DNA of 64,000 nt from Alitta virens (GCA_932294295.1 OW028584.1:24154638-24218637); one strand, 5' to 3'. Counted from the stretch's first letter, positions 1 through 12,426 are shown. Program-made: numbers and translations. The notes: generated by a model not told the origin, from the letters alone.

Positions 1-2437
1 TACTATCAATCAACAAATAAAAATTGGACAAAATATATCTAGAAATATATTATAAATATGTGAAAATTGCACGAACAGTTTTGGATACGTTTCAATATTG
101 AATGCTTCAAAGTGTGGGAAAAAAATAAAAACATTGTTATAGTTCTAGGTCTAGAAGAATATGTTTTCTTTTTGATCGAATCTAAAGTTGGATTACATGT
201 ATTCCAACCAGAGACAACAACGAAATTTCGATAAACTGACAAGCAATAGTGCAGATATATGTATTTTCTGTATAGTTGACCAAATCAAGCACAGCATTCT
301 TGGTACATATTAAAAACTTCACGAAAAGAAAGCTCAAATTCCTTTTGGAATTCATTTTGTAATCTGAAATGTTTTCGTTAACAATATTTGTCAAAAAACG
401 AAAGGATAAATGATTCCTGAATTTAAGAAGTAGATATGTATTATAACTATCGTGACTATAACAATTAGTGTGGCTAAGAAATTTAGCATTGATTAGACAA
501 AAATCCCTGGCCCAGGCTAGCATTGCAGTCAGACAGTTGATGCGGTTTAGAAGTACATTTTGTGGCGTACATTTTTGGTACATTAGTCTGAGCGCCAGTC
601 AGAAACGACTTGTTGGCAGAATTGAGGATTAAATCTCTCAAATACTGTGTCTGAAATATCGAACTACATATTCTGTATCAAAACTAAGTCGAGGAAAGTA
701 TCTAAATAAGCCAATTCGTTTATTAAATTGTATGCTAGCCAAGCTGGAAGTATCGACACACAATGACTGCACGATGAAATGTATACATTTGGACGTTTCA
801 ATCGAAATTACACATCTTAAAAGCACATTTTGATTATAGTACCTTCCAAAAGTCATTTATACTAAGGCTGAATCGTTTTGGTAAATATATACTGCGTTAA
901 ATGCTAACTTTATTGGAAAATTGTTGCCACCATCTCGTCCGGCAAAATAGACTCCAGACATGCCGCCATTTTGAAATACCAGAGGCGAACGAAGGGAGAA
1001 GCTAGTAGCTCAAAACGGAAAACTAAATTGATCGAAATGGCCTGCAATATTCGTCGAAATGTAGTTATATCATAGTTATAATTCATATTATTTAATTTGA
1101 GGATATTTGGGGGTACTTTAGGCTCACTATCGTTAAAATACTTCTTCACAAAAGGATTATTTCCACTGACAGCACAAAAAAAAAGTCTGACCTTGGAAGT
1201 TTTGGCTTGGCAACGGAATTAAAGCATTTAACTCGTGAAAAGTTTCCAAAGTGATGGCTTACTGCATGCAAATTCATTATTACAAAGCAATGTACGTGGC
1301 ATTTAACGTTCATGATGCTTTAGGTATTTTTAGTAGTTCAAGCATGCTTTTTTTTGTCCTAGATACCCAGACAAGTTTGATGTTAACATGGCTAAGTACA
1401 TGTTTAATTCCTTATTAATGTTTTTTAATATCTGTCTTAAAAATTGCATTTAAAACAAGATACACTTTTAATTTGTAAAACTATTGGGAATGATGTACAT
1501 ATTTGTATTTTGACAAATAACTAATATTCGACTATAGGGACCGTTTTTTCCTACTTTTTCTATTCATTTAAAACTATTCCTTTCTAATCCTCACAACAAA
1601 ACAGGTTTTGATGATGTACATTCATTGGTATCACCACAACATACTATTTCTTCATTTTCTATAATTTCTATAGCATATTCCCCATCATAAAGGACGAAAA
1701 AAAGCTGCAAAAAATAACAAATTGTCTCATCCCAACATTCGATTGTCTCCAAGGTACCAAAGCAATGTGAAGAAAATATGAAAAATAATTGAAAACAGAG
1801 CCCAATTTCGAGATCTCTCCTCTGAGAAACAGGCTCCAATTTTGGCCAAATAAATAATTCTGCTCTTGTGGGGGTTGGCTGGCTGCTGATTGGTTGGATG
1901 TTTGTGGAATTGAAAAAAACTGAAGATAAAAACAATGAGGGTAAACCTCTCACAGGAGCCAGATCTCATGCACAAGGTCCTATTAACAAAGAAGAAATGA
2001 TTTCTTCCCTATGAATTTTAAAGACTTCATTTCAGGATAAAAACTTACAAATCATTGTTTTATTCTCAAACGTGACCATGCAGCTAACTGAACTCATTTT
2101 AGTAATAACAAAGTTATGCCATATATTTGAATATTGTCAGTAATACTTGTGCTTTTAAGTTTATAAAAAATTAAGAAGTTTGAGTCAGTTCAACAAAACA
2201 AAGTTAGTTTAAGAACTGGAGCTTGGACAAAATAGGAATCAGTTTGTCTGCAGGTTTAAAATTTCTGTCACATATGACCACTCAGGGGGAAAACTTTCAC
2301 AAAGTTTTGGCTGCTGGAAGCACTTCTTGTTCTGCTGATCTTTGGAGTTGCTGATAACAAGAGTATGTAAGAAAAAAAGTTTTGAGGCAAAGCTAGAAAA
2401 AGTCTGGGATTTCCACAAAAAAAAACAACTAGAGAAT
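1..2437. other. AT-rich stretch, no gene seen
   Basis: No exon, RNA gene or repeat family can be supported here. Open frames are short, AT-rich and lack conserved motifs. The only landmark is a GCCGCCATTTTG YY1-like match near 961-972 on the plus strand. A minus frame at 1,591-1,953 is long for the region but has no recognisable domain. Confidence 0.6.
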
Positions 2438-2478
2438 AGGGGAGGGGAGAAGTAAAGGAGAGAGAGAGGGGGAGGGTA
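2438..2478 (+). repeat. Purine-rich (GA/GGGA) tract
   Basis: About 40 bases contain only A and G apart from one T, including a GAGAGAGAGA run between GGGGA blocks. It sits just upstream of a CAAGATGGCG YY1-like match at about 2,494-2,503. Such tracts can bind GAGA-type factors or form triplex DNA. Here it may be simple sequence. Confidence 0.6.
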
Positions 2479-3809
2479 GATAATTTATTTTGCAAGATGG
2501 CGCTGGCTGAGACAGCCTTGGCAAGTGCCCTTGAAAGAAGGTGACCCTGCGATCGATCCAAAATTTATCCAAAAAAAAAAGTTCCCCTTTTTGTTATGCC
2601 TACGTTCCAACCACCCAGCCCCCCTCCCCCCACTGCCAACTCTATATTTTTCTTGCGTAGTTTCAAATTATACGTGTAAAAAATGGACAGTTTCGTGATG
2701 TCAGAGTTTTTGGGCATTTCATCGGAAACTTATTGCTTTGCCCTTGCACGATCAGCATGAAAAGCACTTGTGAAAAAGAACTGAAAAAAATCTCGCTGCC
2801 TACCACACGTAATTGTCTCACTCACTGCGACTAGGTTCTCCCAAATCAAGTCCATAGTTGTGGAAATATATTACAAATACTTAATCTCACTAAAATTCAC
2901 TCTTAAACTGTACCAAAACTAAATGAAATATTTGTCTATCTATTCTTTAACTTTTATATTGCAATAGCTGACTCTCAAAATTGTTATTTATGCAGGTAGT
3001 TACGTATTTATATTACTCAGAAATATCTATCCAACACAATATCATCTAAGGCAACATAAGTATATGACCAATTTTTTTATATGATATTTAAAACTTAATA
3101 AATTCGTTAATTTAAATATATTTAATGCATAAAGAGACTCAAATTTCCGTCTTTTCGTTGGTAGAATATTTCGGAAGCATGATTCATTGGCAGATCTTTG
3201 ATTAAGTCCACTTGAAAGGAGACAAACTTAAAAGGAAATTCCTGATTTGACATAACTTCTCAAAGTGGGTCATGGGGCGTCACTCTCTTGCACCCCTTTT
3301 TGCAGCCTTATTTGGTTATTCTAGTTCAATAAGTTGGTGCTTCCAGTGCAGATAATATACGTTTATATTAAAAACAATGTCGGAAAATTAACTATGGGAA
3401 ATTCATTTTATAAAATAGTCAAAATTTTTATTCCCTAATGAAATTCCTTAATGTAATATATATATATTTCTCAGACTTTTTCTTCTTCTGTTCTAAAATA
3501 TTAGACATTTTGTATATGATTATATTTCTTTAAATACAAATGGTAGTTGTGACCAAGTTTACTTGTAGCCATGGCTAAGTTTTGTTTCAACACAGAACCC
3601 CATTTTCTGCTTATAGAGGAAATTTCCTCAGAGAGACCTGTGAAAGAGGCTCAGAGTGCACATGTTTTATGAGGAGACCCCAAATCCAAGATGGCTGCCG
3701 GTGAGAATCCCTTCCTGGCCACCTAATTATGCGACCTGTTTTCCCAGCTTAATTTATGACCACGTGTAACACCATCTTTGCTCGAGAGGAGGCGCCCTTC
3801 GCAAAAAAA

Positions 3810-3855
3810 CCACTAGGGGCCAGTTTAATTATCACATCTCACGCCAGAGGGCTCC
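3810..3855 (+). promoter_or_regulatory. Two adjacent CTCF-like matches
   Basis: CCACTAGGGGCCAG (3,810-3,823) and CGCCAGAGGGCTCC (3,842-3,855) both resemble the core of the CTCF motif, in the same orientation and 32 bp apart. A third match, CGCTAGAGGGCG, lies at 12,306-12,317. The island around them (about 3.64-3.93 kb) is richer in G+C than its flanks and contains CCAAGATGGCTGCC near 3,690. Matches to one short degenerate motif arise by chance, so this is a candidate only. Confidence 0.35.
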
Positions 3856-4249
3856 AGGGTTCTCTTGCAAGACCAGTGGTAGAAGAGTTTCGCCCGCAGC
3901 AAAGGTGTTACATAACTTAGTCCCGAACTGATAAAAGTCTCCAAATGACCAAAATCCAATACAGGTTACACTGTAAAAACGAATTTTCCCGGGGGTTGAC
4001 ACGCAATGACTGGACTTGTCCCACTTTTTTTTTCTCATTGCTCCAACCTCTAACTCTGTATATCTGACAAAATGATATGCACCTAACTTAAAAAAATTAT
4101 ATCTAACCCAATGTATACGTTATACAACACAAAGGCATTTCCCCCTACCCACATTAAGATATGTGATTAAGACATATATGAAAAGTTTTCGACTTGCCGG
4201 ACTTCAAGAGAAGTTTTGAATTGTTTATTTCAGCTAAAAGTTGGGAGGT

Positions 4250-4261
4250 GGGGGGGGGGGG
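4250..4261 (+). repeat. G12 homopolymer
   Basis: Uninterrupted run of twelve G following GGGAGGT. It is one of about ten G or C runs of nine or more bases in this AT-rich window. Confidence 0.9.
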
Positions 4262-4455
4262 TAGATATAAGAATAGGGAAGCACATCTATTTGTATCCTG
4301 AGCCTGGGAATACAACAGCCAAAGAAGTGGAATATATCCCCAATGGATGGGCCTAAGTCTCGTAAAAGAACATATAAAGCATGGATTCCCTACTATCTCT
4401 CTCCTCCACACCTGCCTCTCTCCCATTGGCTAACAAACAGCCACATCCGGGTGTT

Positions 4456-4497
4456 CACGTGACCCCAATGACCTCAATTGACCCCTCATGACACGTG
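4456..4497 (+). promoter_or_regulatory. E-box pair flanking three nuclear-receptor half-sites
   Basis: Two CACGTGAC boxes (CACGTG at 4,456-4,461 and 4,492-4,497) enclose three half-sites in one direction: TGACCC (4,460), TGACCT (4,469) and TGACCC (4,479). The spacers are 3 and 4 bp, so on the minus strand they form DR4- and DR3-type direct repeats of AGGTCA/GGGTCA. A reversed CCAAT box (ATTGG, 4,425-4,429) is 27 bp upstream. bHLH factors of the USF/MAX/MITF type and nuclear-receptor dimers are the known readers of such sites. No transcript is visible next to it, so enhancer and promoter cannot be told apart. Confidence 0.4.
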
Positions 4498-4649
4498 ACT
4501 AGTCCACACCTCGGAGACATTCATCTGAGTAAGGCCAGTTCAGTTGGTCCCCTCTAAATTAGCCGAATCTGCCAGTGGACGTTTGTGCCCGTGGCCATTT
4601 TGACCTAGCTGCATGAAGCTGCAAAAAAGCTCTTTGGGATTTCCGCTAC

Positions 4650-4710
4650 TTACGTAATCTGAGATAACATTAGATAACACCCATTATCTCTTTGCATCTC
4701 GCCTAATTAC
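4650..4710 (+). promoter_or_regulatory. GATA-site cluster with bZIP and homeodomain sites
   Basis: Three GATA sites lie within 28 bp: AGATAA at 4,662 and 4,672 and TTATCT at 4,684. They are preceded by the palindrome TTACGTAA (4,650-4,657, a PAR-bZIP/CREB-like site) and followed by CCTAATTAC (4,702-4,710, homeodomain-like). Together with the E-box cluster 150 bp upstream this looks like a compact enhancer. It is based only on motif density. Confidence 0.3.
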
Positions 4711-4933
4711 AGGTCCCTAAAAGATATGAGTGATCCAAGATTAATATATTAATCTATCTGTGAAGAGGTCGATCATAAAACACAAAGCATTAGGCTCAAG
4801 TAGACAAAGACCCACAAAACTTCAAAGAAACATGTATAAATCATTTTAAACTAATTTCAACCAGCAAGATAATAGCAGTCACCTGTCAAACTTCAAAAGA
4901 AAGAAAGAATAAGCCAAAAGGCGAGAAAAAAAG

Positions 4934-4987
4934 ATTGATAGAAAGATAGACAGATAGATAGATAGACAGATAGATAGAAAGATAGAA
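4934..4987 (+). repeat. (GATA)n microsatellite
   Basis: Imperfect GATA repeat with GACA and GAAA variants. Confidence 0.9.
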
Positions 4988-5397
4988 GGCTGCCAATGGC
5001 CTGATTCAGAGATCCATTTTGAGTAGGCCATATGTTTCAATTATGCTTTATTCCCATCTCAAGCCTATCTCTGCCAGTTAGTTACAAATATGATGTATGG
5101 GATGGCCACCCTAATTCCAATATGAAGGCCAGCGATGAAGGGCAGGCTATGGGTGAAAAAATTGCTATCAGGGAGCACTCAATATCTTGTGCAGGCAAAG
5201 GGCAGTTAGGATCTTTTTGCAGTTGATGAGGATGCTTTAGTGTCTTGTGCTACCTTGATGAAGTTAGCTGTGTACAGGTACAGCAGGGGGGGGGGCAACT
5301 TAATTTGCCTGCCCTAACCACCCTGGATGCCAGGTCTTACAGTTGACTTGTTTGGGGTTAATTTGCCTTTAGGTTGTCGTAAAGTGAATAAGGTTGG

Positions 5398-5468
5398 CCA
5401 GTAAAACAAGGAGCCAGTAAAACAAGAGCTAGGAGGCCGCAACAGTAAAGCATGCCAGTAAAGCATGG
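5398..5468 (+). repeat. Short imperfect repeats of CCAGTAAARCA
   Basis: CCAGTAAAACAAG occurs twice (5,398 and 5,414) and is followed by two CAGTAAAGCATG units. The block of about 70 bp is a small degenerate tandem array of unknown origin. Confidence 0.55.
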
Positions 5469-5564
5469 AGGCATAAGGCCCCTTCGCCTTGTCTAGTTAG
5501 CGCATATTTCCCCCAGCCTCGTTCTAAGCTCTTCATGGCCAGCCAATGAGAGCTTAGAAGCTGT

Positions 5565-5578
5565 GTTGTCATGGCAAC
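5565..5578 (+). promoter_or_regulatory. RFX X-box-like palindrome
   Basis: GTTGTC-AT-GGCAAC matches the RFX X-box consensus GTNRCC(N0-3)RGYAAC with one mismatch in the left half. A CCAAT sequence (AGCCAATGAG) lies about 35 bp upstream. X-boxes are known control elements of ciliary genes, but no such gene is visible here. Confidence 0.4.
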
Positions 5579-5658
5579 GGCTCGTTCTTTTGATCTATTG
5601 GGGTCGTTGCTTAGCAGCTCCTTTCTCTCCTTCTATCTTTTTTTTTCTTTTTTGGAAA

Positions 5659-5702
5659 GGGGGGGGGGGGGTCAGCTTCTCGCTTTAGGGGAGGGGGGGG
5701 GG
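5659..5702 (+). repeat. G-quadruplex-prone G tracts
   Basis: A G13 run, then GGGGAG and a G10 run, all within 44 bases of the plus strand, preceded by a T-rich tract. Four or more G3+ blocks fit the G-quadruplex rule. The island around it (5.5-5.75 kb) is G+C richer than its flanks. Confidence 0.75.
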
Positions 5703-5719
5703 AGGCGCTGATGAGGATG

Positions 5720-6800
5720 GAAGGAAGGTCTGCTCCATCAGCATCTTCAAGGCTGATGCACTAGGGCAGGGTAGAGTAAAGTGAGAATGGGGAAGATCAG
5801 ACTTACACATTCGACATACCATTCTATCTTGGCTTTTATGAGGGTCTCAAAACGTCAGAAATTACATATGACCTTATACTGAAATAAATCTAAATCATTC
5901 ACACATTCTTTGACATACTTGCTCAAAATATTTCTAGTTTACAGTGTCATACCACAGCCACACACTTCATCAAATGCATTTATATTATATTCATACAGAC
6001 TTCAAAACATTAAAAAAAAACCTGATTTACTCAGTATAAGACTGAGGAAGTCACTTGTTTATGCAGTAGACTGCAGGTAGACTATAGGAAGTATAGGGGT
6101 AAAAAGCTAAAAAGGGTGCAGTATACAGGGGTAAAAAGGGGCTTGGATGTAGGGTCAAGGCCATAGCCTCCTCTCCTGCACTATTTTACCCTTCCCTAAC
6201 CCCATAGGGTTCTTTTGTCTGATATTTTCAGCTCTTACAAGTTCTGCTCAGTGTTACCCAACCCTGACCCCAAAAGCTGGACATAGGTGGAAGCTTTTAA
6301 GTTATCTCTATCCCTTGAAGCAGTTTTGGCTCTCAATCTAAAGACGTAGAAAGCCATACAGTGATAAATTCCAGACCTGCAGGCAGTGCAGGAAACTAGA
6401 AAACCAGTTTGGACGGATCACCTTTTCTTTTTTTATCACTTTATTATTATTTCTTAGTTATTAAAAAAGCAACGCAACTGACTGTCCAAATGAAGCAATA
6501 TGATTTATTCCATTAACTGACATGTTATTCATCATTTCACAAGCGTCAGCATCCACAACCTTAATAAATCTGAGCAGTTCATTAACCAAAAATTTCTAAA
6601 ACTACAGCTGCACGACATCTTGAAAATCAATCACCAGCTTCTTCCAAATAGAGCTAGACAGATGAAAGGGGTCAATTAGCATAAACTAGACTCCCTAGAC
6701 ATTCCAGACTAAATGACCTCTCCTCTGAAATACAGCTGTATGTCATGTCGGGTCACATGTTTCCTGCACCTGCAGTTAATGTTATGCAGTTTACGTGATC
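5720..6800. other. Gene-free stretch
   Basis: Non-coding by inspection, with no repeat family recognised. A purine/pyrimidine-rich patch with AGGGGTAAAAAG occurs twice around 6,096-6,138. Confidence 0.5.
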
Positions 6801-6817
6801 ACAGTTCAATGACCTCT

Positions 6818-6838
6818 GTAACCTTGGCAACGCACGTG
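6818..6838 (+). promoter_or_regulatory. Perfect RFX X-box abutting an E-box
   Basis: GTAACC-TT-GGCAAC (6,818-6,831) fits the X-box consensus in both halves. It is followed after one base by CACGTG (6,833-6,838). A TGACCT half-site lies just upstream (6,810). The sites could be read by RFX and bHLH-zip factors respectively. No adjacent exon is visible. Confidence 0.4.
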
Positions 6839-7882
6839 CTGGTTTACTTAAGTGCCACTATGTCCCCTGACTTTAATTTATCGATGGTATAATTCTATAT
6901 GTCGTCAAAGAAATAATACAGTTATTCTTAGCCATACAATGCTATTCAAACATATCTGAAATTACAGAATTACTTCCCATAGAAATTGTAAAAATTATGA
7001 TGACAAGTTAAGTTTTGGTCATTTGAAAATAACTTAATGATAAAAGTTAAATGACAGGGCAGCATTTAGCAAGGGTTTAACGATAGCATTGTGATCAGAT
7101 ATATATCACAAATAGCACTGCTTCAAAAACCCCACAAATGGGCCCATATATTATGATCTAAATATGGTAAAATTATGGTTATTTCGTAATAATAAATGCC
7201 AAAATCATACACCATTAAATGACAAATGGGTAGATTGATTTACTGACCTGACTTCAAAGGAAGTAGAGCTCTACTTATTTCAAAATATGTCCTTGATCTC
7301 CAATATTACATAAAACATTCACATATTGCCCTAGAATTTGTACATTGCATAAAAGCCTTTATTGAGAATGTTTTGGGACATGCTGCTACCACTTGCAACA
7401 ATCCTTATATATTATTTTCTTAAAAGTTTACTATTTTTGATAAGACCAAGAAACCTTATTCTAATGACAATACTTAAGACTTAGAAAAACACAATTATAA
7501 TACACCAGTGATATTTCCCCCTAATCAATAGGCCTAACAAGAGCATACGTTTTCAATTTTATTAGCACTCTTACTTTGTAATTCATATTATCATATTATT
7601 CGTACAACATGGTACATTGAATATATATATTTGTAAGAGTTTTCGTTAGTTATTTTTGACAAGATCTACAAAATTATCAAATTGCATTTCGTATGGACTG
7701 AAACAACTTCAAAACGAACCAAAAACCATTGTTTCACAAAAAAAAAATGACACAAGCGTCTAGACTCGGTCGCGAAACCCAGAACAAATCAGAAAAAAAT
7801 GTGCAGGCAAAACAAAGGAAGAAAAACATGGAGAAAAATGGCCTGCTCTTCACAAGTGGAGGTGCAAAAACAATAGAAACGA

Positions 7883-7943
7883 CCGCCATTTTGTCTCACG
7901 TGAGCAACATGCCATAAAACAACGTGGCACTTTTTTGCACGTG
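7883..7943 (+). promoter_or_regulatory. YY1-like site with two E-boxes
   Basis: ACCGCCATTTTG (about 7,882-7,893) is followed by CACGTG at 7,897-7,902 and at 7,938-7,943. It is one of several islands in the window combining these motifs. Confidence 0.35.
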
Positions 7944-10123
7944 GGGAAACAAGTTCATAAAATAAGAAAATTACTTCACATGTGCTGGGGCTCTAAATAC
8001 GACAGCTTGGGGCATTAAACTGGCACTTCACGGGTTCCAAAATGGCTTCCCAGGTGTCACCCAACTACCCCACTAACACATGAATTAAATCCTTGGTTTT
8101 TTTTCTGTTTGTTATTTACTGTGTGGGGTAAAATATATGGAACAGAATCAAAAATACCAGGAGATACGGAGAAGTTGTTTTGCATTTCGAAATCTATAGA
8201 TACAGTGATCTTAAAAAATATTTGACAAAAACCCAAGCTAAAGATATTTTGGTTACAAATCTTGAGAAAAATAACATTTTATCAAAATTAATTCAACGCA
8301 GAGGAAACTCCTGGTCATATAAAGACTCTATCATCTTAATTTTCTTGTCATTATCGTAGAAAATTCCTTATTTTATTGATCAATTTTCTAATTATCTAAT
8401 TGGATATAAAATAATATCTCAACACAAAACAATTACGACTTTTAGGCAGACACATACATTTACCTGGTTGTTAGTCGTAAAAACAAAGTATAAAATAAAT
8501 TTGATTCAGCCAGGTGGATTTTGAAAAAGTATAAAATGAAAGTTCCTGTGCTATTTGACGTACAATGGGGAGCATACAGAAAAGTATCTAAATGTTGAAA
8601 GCATACAATTAATCTCTGGTTTAACCAAGTTTTCATAAGTACATCTATTTTTGTTAAAGCAATTTCGTGGCAGCTGTTGCTTCGAAACCACTTTTCACAA
8701 TGGCTTGATTTTGTAAAAAATATTGGTGTCCCAAGTTATCAAAAGGTTTTTGTTTGTTTGTTTTTTCTGACTTAACATGTTGTCACAATGTATACAATTC
8801 AAAAGAAGCTTACTTCATGAAACGAAACCATATATTTCAATTGATCAAACGAATGGTTTGCAGGTTAGAATTGTAGAGGAATGTCTGCTGCTTTTTACGT
8901 CCATAGACATTCTAGAAGAAGCAAACACTCAGTATTTGCTCTACATAACGAAGTTACATGTACAGATAAGCAGTTTGGGGTAAACAAACCCTGCTCAAGA
9001 TAATCAGCTTGGGGATTCCTGCCTTACTTTTCTCTGATGCATTTTGACGAAAACTACAGGCAGGACTTCCAAAAGCACAATTTAGGGATCTGCCAAACTT
9101 AGGGTTGACCTGTCAATACTGGGAAAAAGGAAATATTTTGAACTGTCAACCTAGGGAAAGAATTATAGATGGTGGGGCCAAGTCACTATCAAACATTTTG
9201 ACGGCTACATTGATTGCCTTGGAAACATATTTTTTGACTTCCAAAAACTCCTTAATCCATTTTTTCCCAACAAGGACTGTGGCATAGCAGTGCAAAGTCA
9301 TTCATTAAAGTCTGCCACAATTGAGGTCGGAATATTTATATATTTTTCTTTCCATTTTTTCTAGAGGGGGAAGGGGGGAGGAGTACTCAATTATTTCACT
9401 TTGTAAGCCTAAAAAAGGACTTTGAGTTCGCTTGTGGAAAATGGCAGTTTCAGCGGTGCAATTCCATCAATTAAACGGTTTTCTCAAAGCAGATTAAACA
9501 AATTGTGAAAGCTGATATTATTTCCTGAATTCCAAATCTCCTATGTCCAGAAATAAACCAGAACTGCCTGAGGTGTGGAATCTTGGCTACATTGTAAAAC
9601 ACATATCCATATAAACCAACATTCGATGGCTAATTATACAAATATAGGATAGTAATTATTGTTTGTAACGTAAGAGCTCCAACTAAACATTCAGAAGATT
9701 TATAAAATGTGCTCAACGATGAAATTTAGAGAACATATATCAATTGTGAACATATATATTTAACATCGTATAACTGAAGTATATAATTTCGCCAGCATGA
9801 GGGGAAAAACAAAATTATCCCTAACAACCAAAGAAAATAACGAAAAATGTCTCTGGGTAAGCCATTAAAAGAGACAAAACTACATTCACACAAAAATATG
9901 GTCTTTACATGGCCTTTGCTACATTTTTTGCTGAAGCAAAACATCCACATTTGTTGAAAGTGCAATTTTCATTTTTTGACAGCTCAAATCATTCCAACAA
10001 AACAAATATGGTTATACTGAGACATTTATGGAGTATTCTTTCACCAAACACATTATTCTGCACAACAAACCGTGTGATTAATACATGGCTCTTTGCTGGT
10101 TAGTTTGAGGCGTTCCAAAATAG

Positions 10124-10279
10124 CCGAATTCGTTGCATTTTGCTAAATTTACCCAGGCCCTGGACGCCATGCTGGCTGCTTTAGACATTTCGCTCTGGGC
10201 GATAATGAAGCAGTTTTACAGATCCAACCCAGTTGTTCGTAATTCCGGGGGCAAATCTAGCAATTTCACCTCATGGTAG
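10124..10279 (+). other. Possible coding island or conserved element, unknown
   Basis: A 51-codon open frame in a locally G+C-richer patch. The central part reads like protein (residues FTQALDAMLAALDISLWAIM). A plausible splice acceptor (pyrimidine-rich, ending TTACCCAG) precedes GCC at 10,157, and a GT that could serve as a donor lies at about 10,239. There is no start codon that would make it a single-exon gene, and I recognise no domain. It could equally be a conserved non-coding element or chance. Confidence 0.2.
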
Positions 10280-11033
10280 TTTAAATTATTGCGCACAAAG
10301 CATGCAAGCTTGGAGTTCTTGTATCCTGAGATTTCTGATTGCAATATGGTCAGTTATTAAAAGCTCTTTCGTTTGATTTGATAACTGACACTGTTTTGCA
10401 AGTAATGAAAGATCCTTAAAACATTGAGTGTCTGTCTAATCTGCAGGAAATTACATCAACCTCATAACTACTACGATATGTCTGAATATTTGATATATAA
10501 TCAGTCTAATTAACAATTTATTTGTTTATTATTATATTGCATTTTGGCTTTTACTAGAATCGTTCGTTTTTCTTGGATCAAGAAAAAAAAACTCATGTGT
10601 GGAAGTCATTGATGTTGTTATTTTTTAATGCTTTGGTCATTCTCGTTAATATTTCAAGCAATGCATATCAAGTTGACCATATATGCTTTATTTCGAAGTT
10701 TATAAGCATACTTTTCATAATGTAACGAAAATATCTGACTACCTTCAATGCACTACAAACGCATTCCGTCATTTGTTTTCTCTTTTATGAGCACTGCTAT
10801 TCTATATTCATACGACATTACATATTGATTTTACTCCCTCCACATATGAGTTATCTGATAACTGATCTGACCATACTTGTAATTTCCACCCTATGTATCT
10901 ATACCCCTTCATTCTATGTTGTTGCCCCAAATCAGCATGCTACGCTGAACCTGTATAATGTGCACCCTGAGCTGGCTGATATTCTACATCTAAAGCCGAA
11001 CGGGTCCGTAGCTAGTGTCTATATAGCAATAGT

Positions 11034-11051
11034 GGGGGGGGGGGGGGGGGG
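11034..11051 (+). repeat. G18 homopolymer
   Basis: Longest uninterrupted G run in the window. Confidence 0.9.
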
Positions 11052-11170
11052 CAGTAGTTTTGATGCAAACTAAGTTTTTTTCATGGTATATATATCTTTA
11101 TCTTTAAATTATTTGAACAGGGCTGGATACATATATTGTGGCCACTATATGTAAATGGGTACTCATTAGA

Positions 11171-11222
11171 CATGGTGTGGACTCAGAGATTTGTCAACTC
11201 ATCGTTACGTCTGCCCCTGCCA
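11171..11222 (+). repeat. R1 dispersed repeat, copy 1
   Basis: Contains GGTGTGGACTC followed by a degenerate TTGTCAACTCATCGTTACG and CTGCCCCTG. It matches the plus-oriented core of the family described in the findings (GTGTGGACTCCAAGCC, then TTGTCATCTCATCATTA, then GTCTGCCTCTG). Confidence 0.6.
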
Positions 11223-11745
11223 TTGCTTGTTGAAATGGTAATCCACGCAATGTGCCCAGAGATTTTACCCTTGCATATGTAGAAAATAAGTATGACAAAT
11301 TATAAATTTTTATAGTCACCCAATTTAATTTGATTCTGATAAAAATAAATAAAAATATATAGTCTATGCACATTAAACAGTGCACATATACATGTGAACT
11401 TTATACTTTTATCAACTAATCCAACAGAACATTGGTAATATTTTATGTTATGATGAAAATTACGTTATTTCATATGTCACAATGCCTCTTTTGAAAATAA
11501 GAATTCATATTCGAAATATGTCAAAATTTACAAAAATATGGCTGCACACAAGTTATTAAGTGCCATTTCAAGTGTCATTATATTGATGACAATATGCCGA
11601 TGGGCCTGTGCTGCATGATTTATGTGCAACCTTTGTTTTATTACTTTTTTTAGCTGTAAGAGTTTTGTCCATCTGTGACAGGTCAAACCAACAAACAGAC
11701 AGATTCAGTTTTATATACGGATCTGACCTACATCTCAAATAGCAA

Positions 11746-11808
11746 GCCTATCTATCCACCAGCCTATCTATCTAACTATCCACCAGCCTATCTATCTATC
11801 TATCTATC
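11746..11808 (+). repeat. (ATCT)n microsatellite
   Basis: Imperfect TATC array with CCACCAGCC interruptions repeated twice. Confidence 0.85.
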
Positions 11809-12254
11809 AAATTAACTAAATAACTAACGAGCTAACGAACTTGAACTTATTTTAAGGGAGGGGATGGCCTTAAATGTTGTTGTGCAATTTATTTACTATA
11901 AAATAAACAAACTGAAAAATCCTTTAATTAAGTATGACATTGTTGATTAGATCTTAATATGTTATTATCATGTAATCATCAATGGTATGGCTATGCATAA
12001 TTTATCAACATAAGTTACAATCAAGTTAGAATCCTGAGTGATACATCAATAAAATATACTAATAGTTTTACTAAGATTTACTAGATCCTCAAACAACTAT
12101 ATTATGGCAAAGTGTGCATTATATTTTGTAATTTTTAAACAATTATCTGTAGAGTGTCTCATTATAATGTGTTCTAGCAGTCAATCAAAAGATAATATGC
12201 TTATTTTAAGCCCCGTTGCTAAGTACGTGCTTTTGTTGTGACTGAAATGCATTT

Positions 12255-12317
12255 TGATTGGATCTTGGATGTCACGTGGGTCATGGGTGGCTTGAAATTG
12301 TGTCACGCTAGAGGGCG
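12255..12317 (-). promoter_or_regulatory. E-box/CCAAT composite (minus) beside a CTCF-like match
   Basis: Read on the minus strand, CACGTG (12,278-12,273) is followed by CCAATCA starting at 12,261, a start-to-start spacing of 17 bp. The same orientation and spacing recur at six other places in the window. CGCTAGAGGGCG (12,306-12,317, plus) resembles a CTCF core. Confidence 0.4.
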
Positions 12318-12426
12318 TTTTGATAGTGAATTCTATCTTTTTTCCTGTCTGTAATTATTGCATGTAATCATGACTTGTGTATTCTATTTACAGAAGGGAA
12401 CAGAAAATGTCAACGATCAACAAAAA

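Noticed and set aside
1591..1953. 120-codon minus-strand frame
   Set aside because: No recognisable motif, no splice or promoter context. Frames of this size arise by chance in 64 kb.
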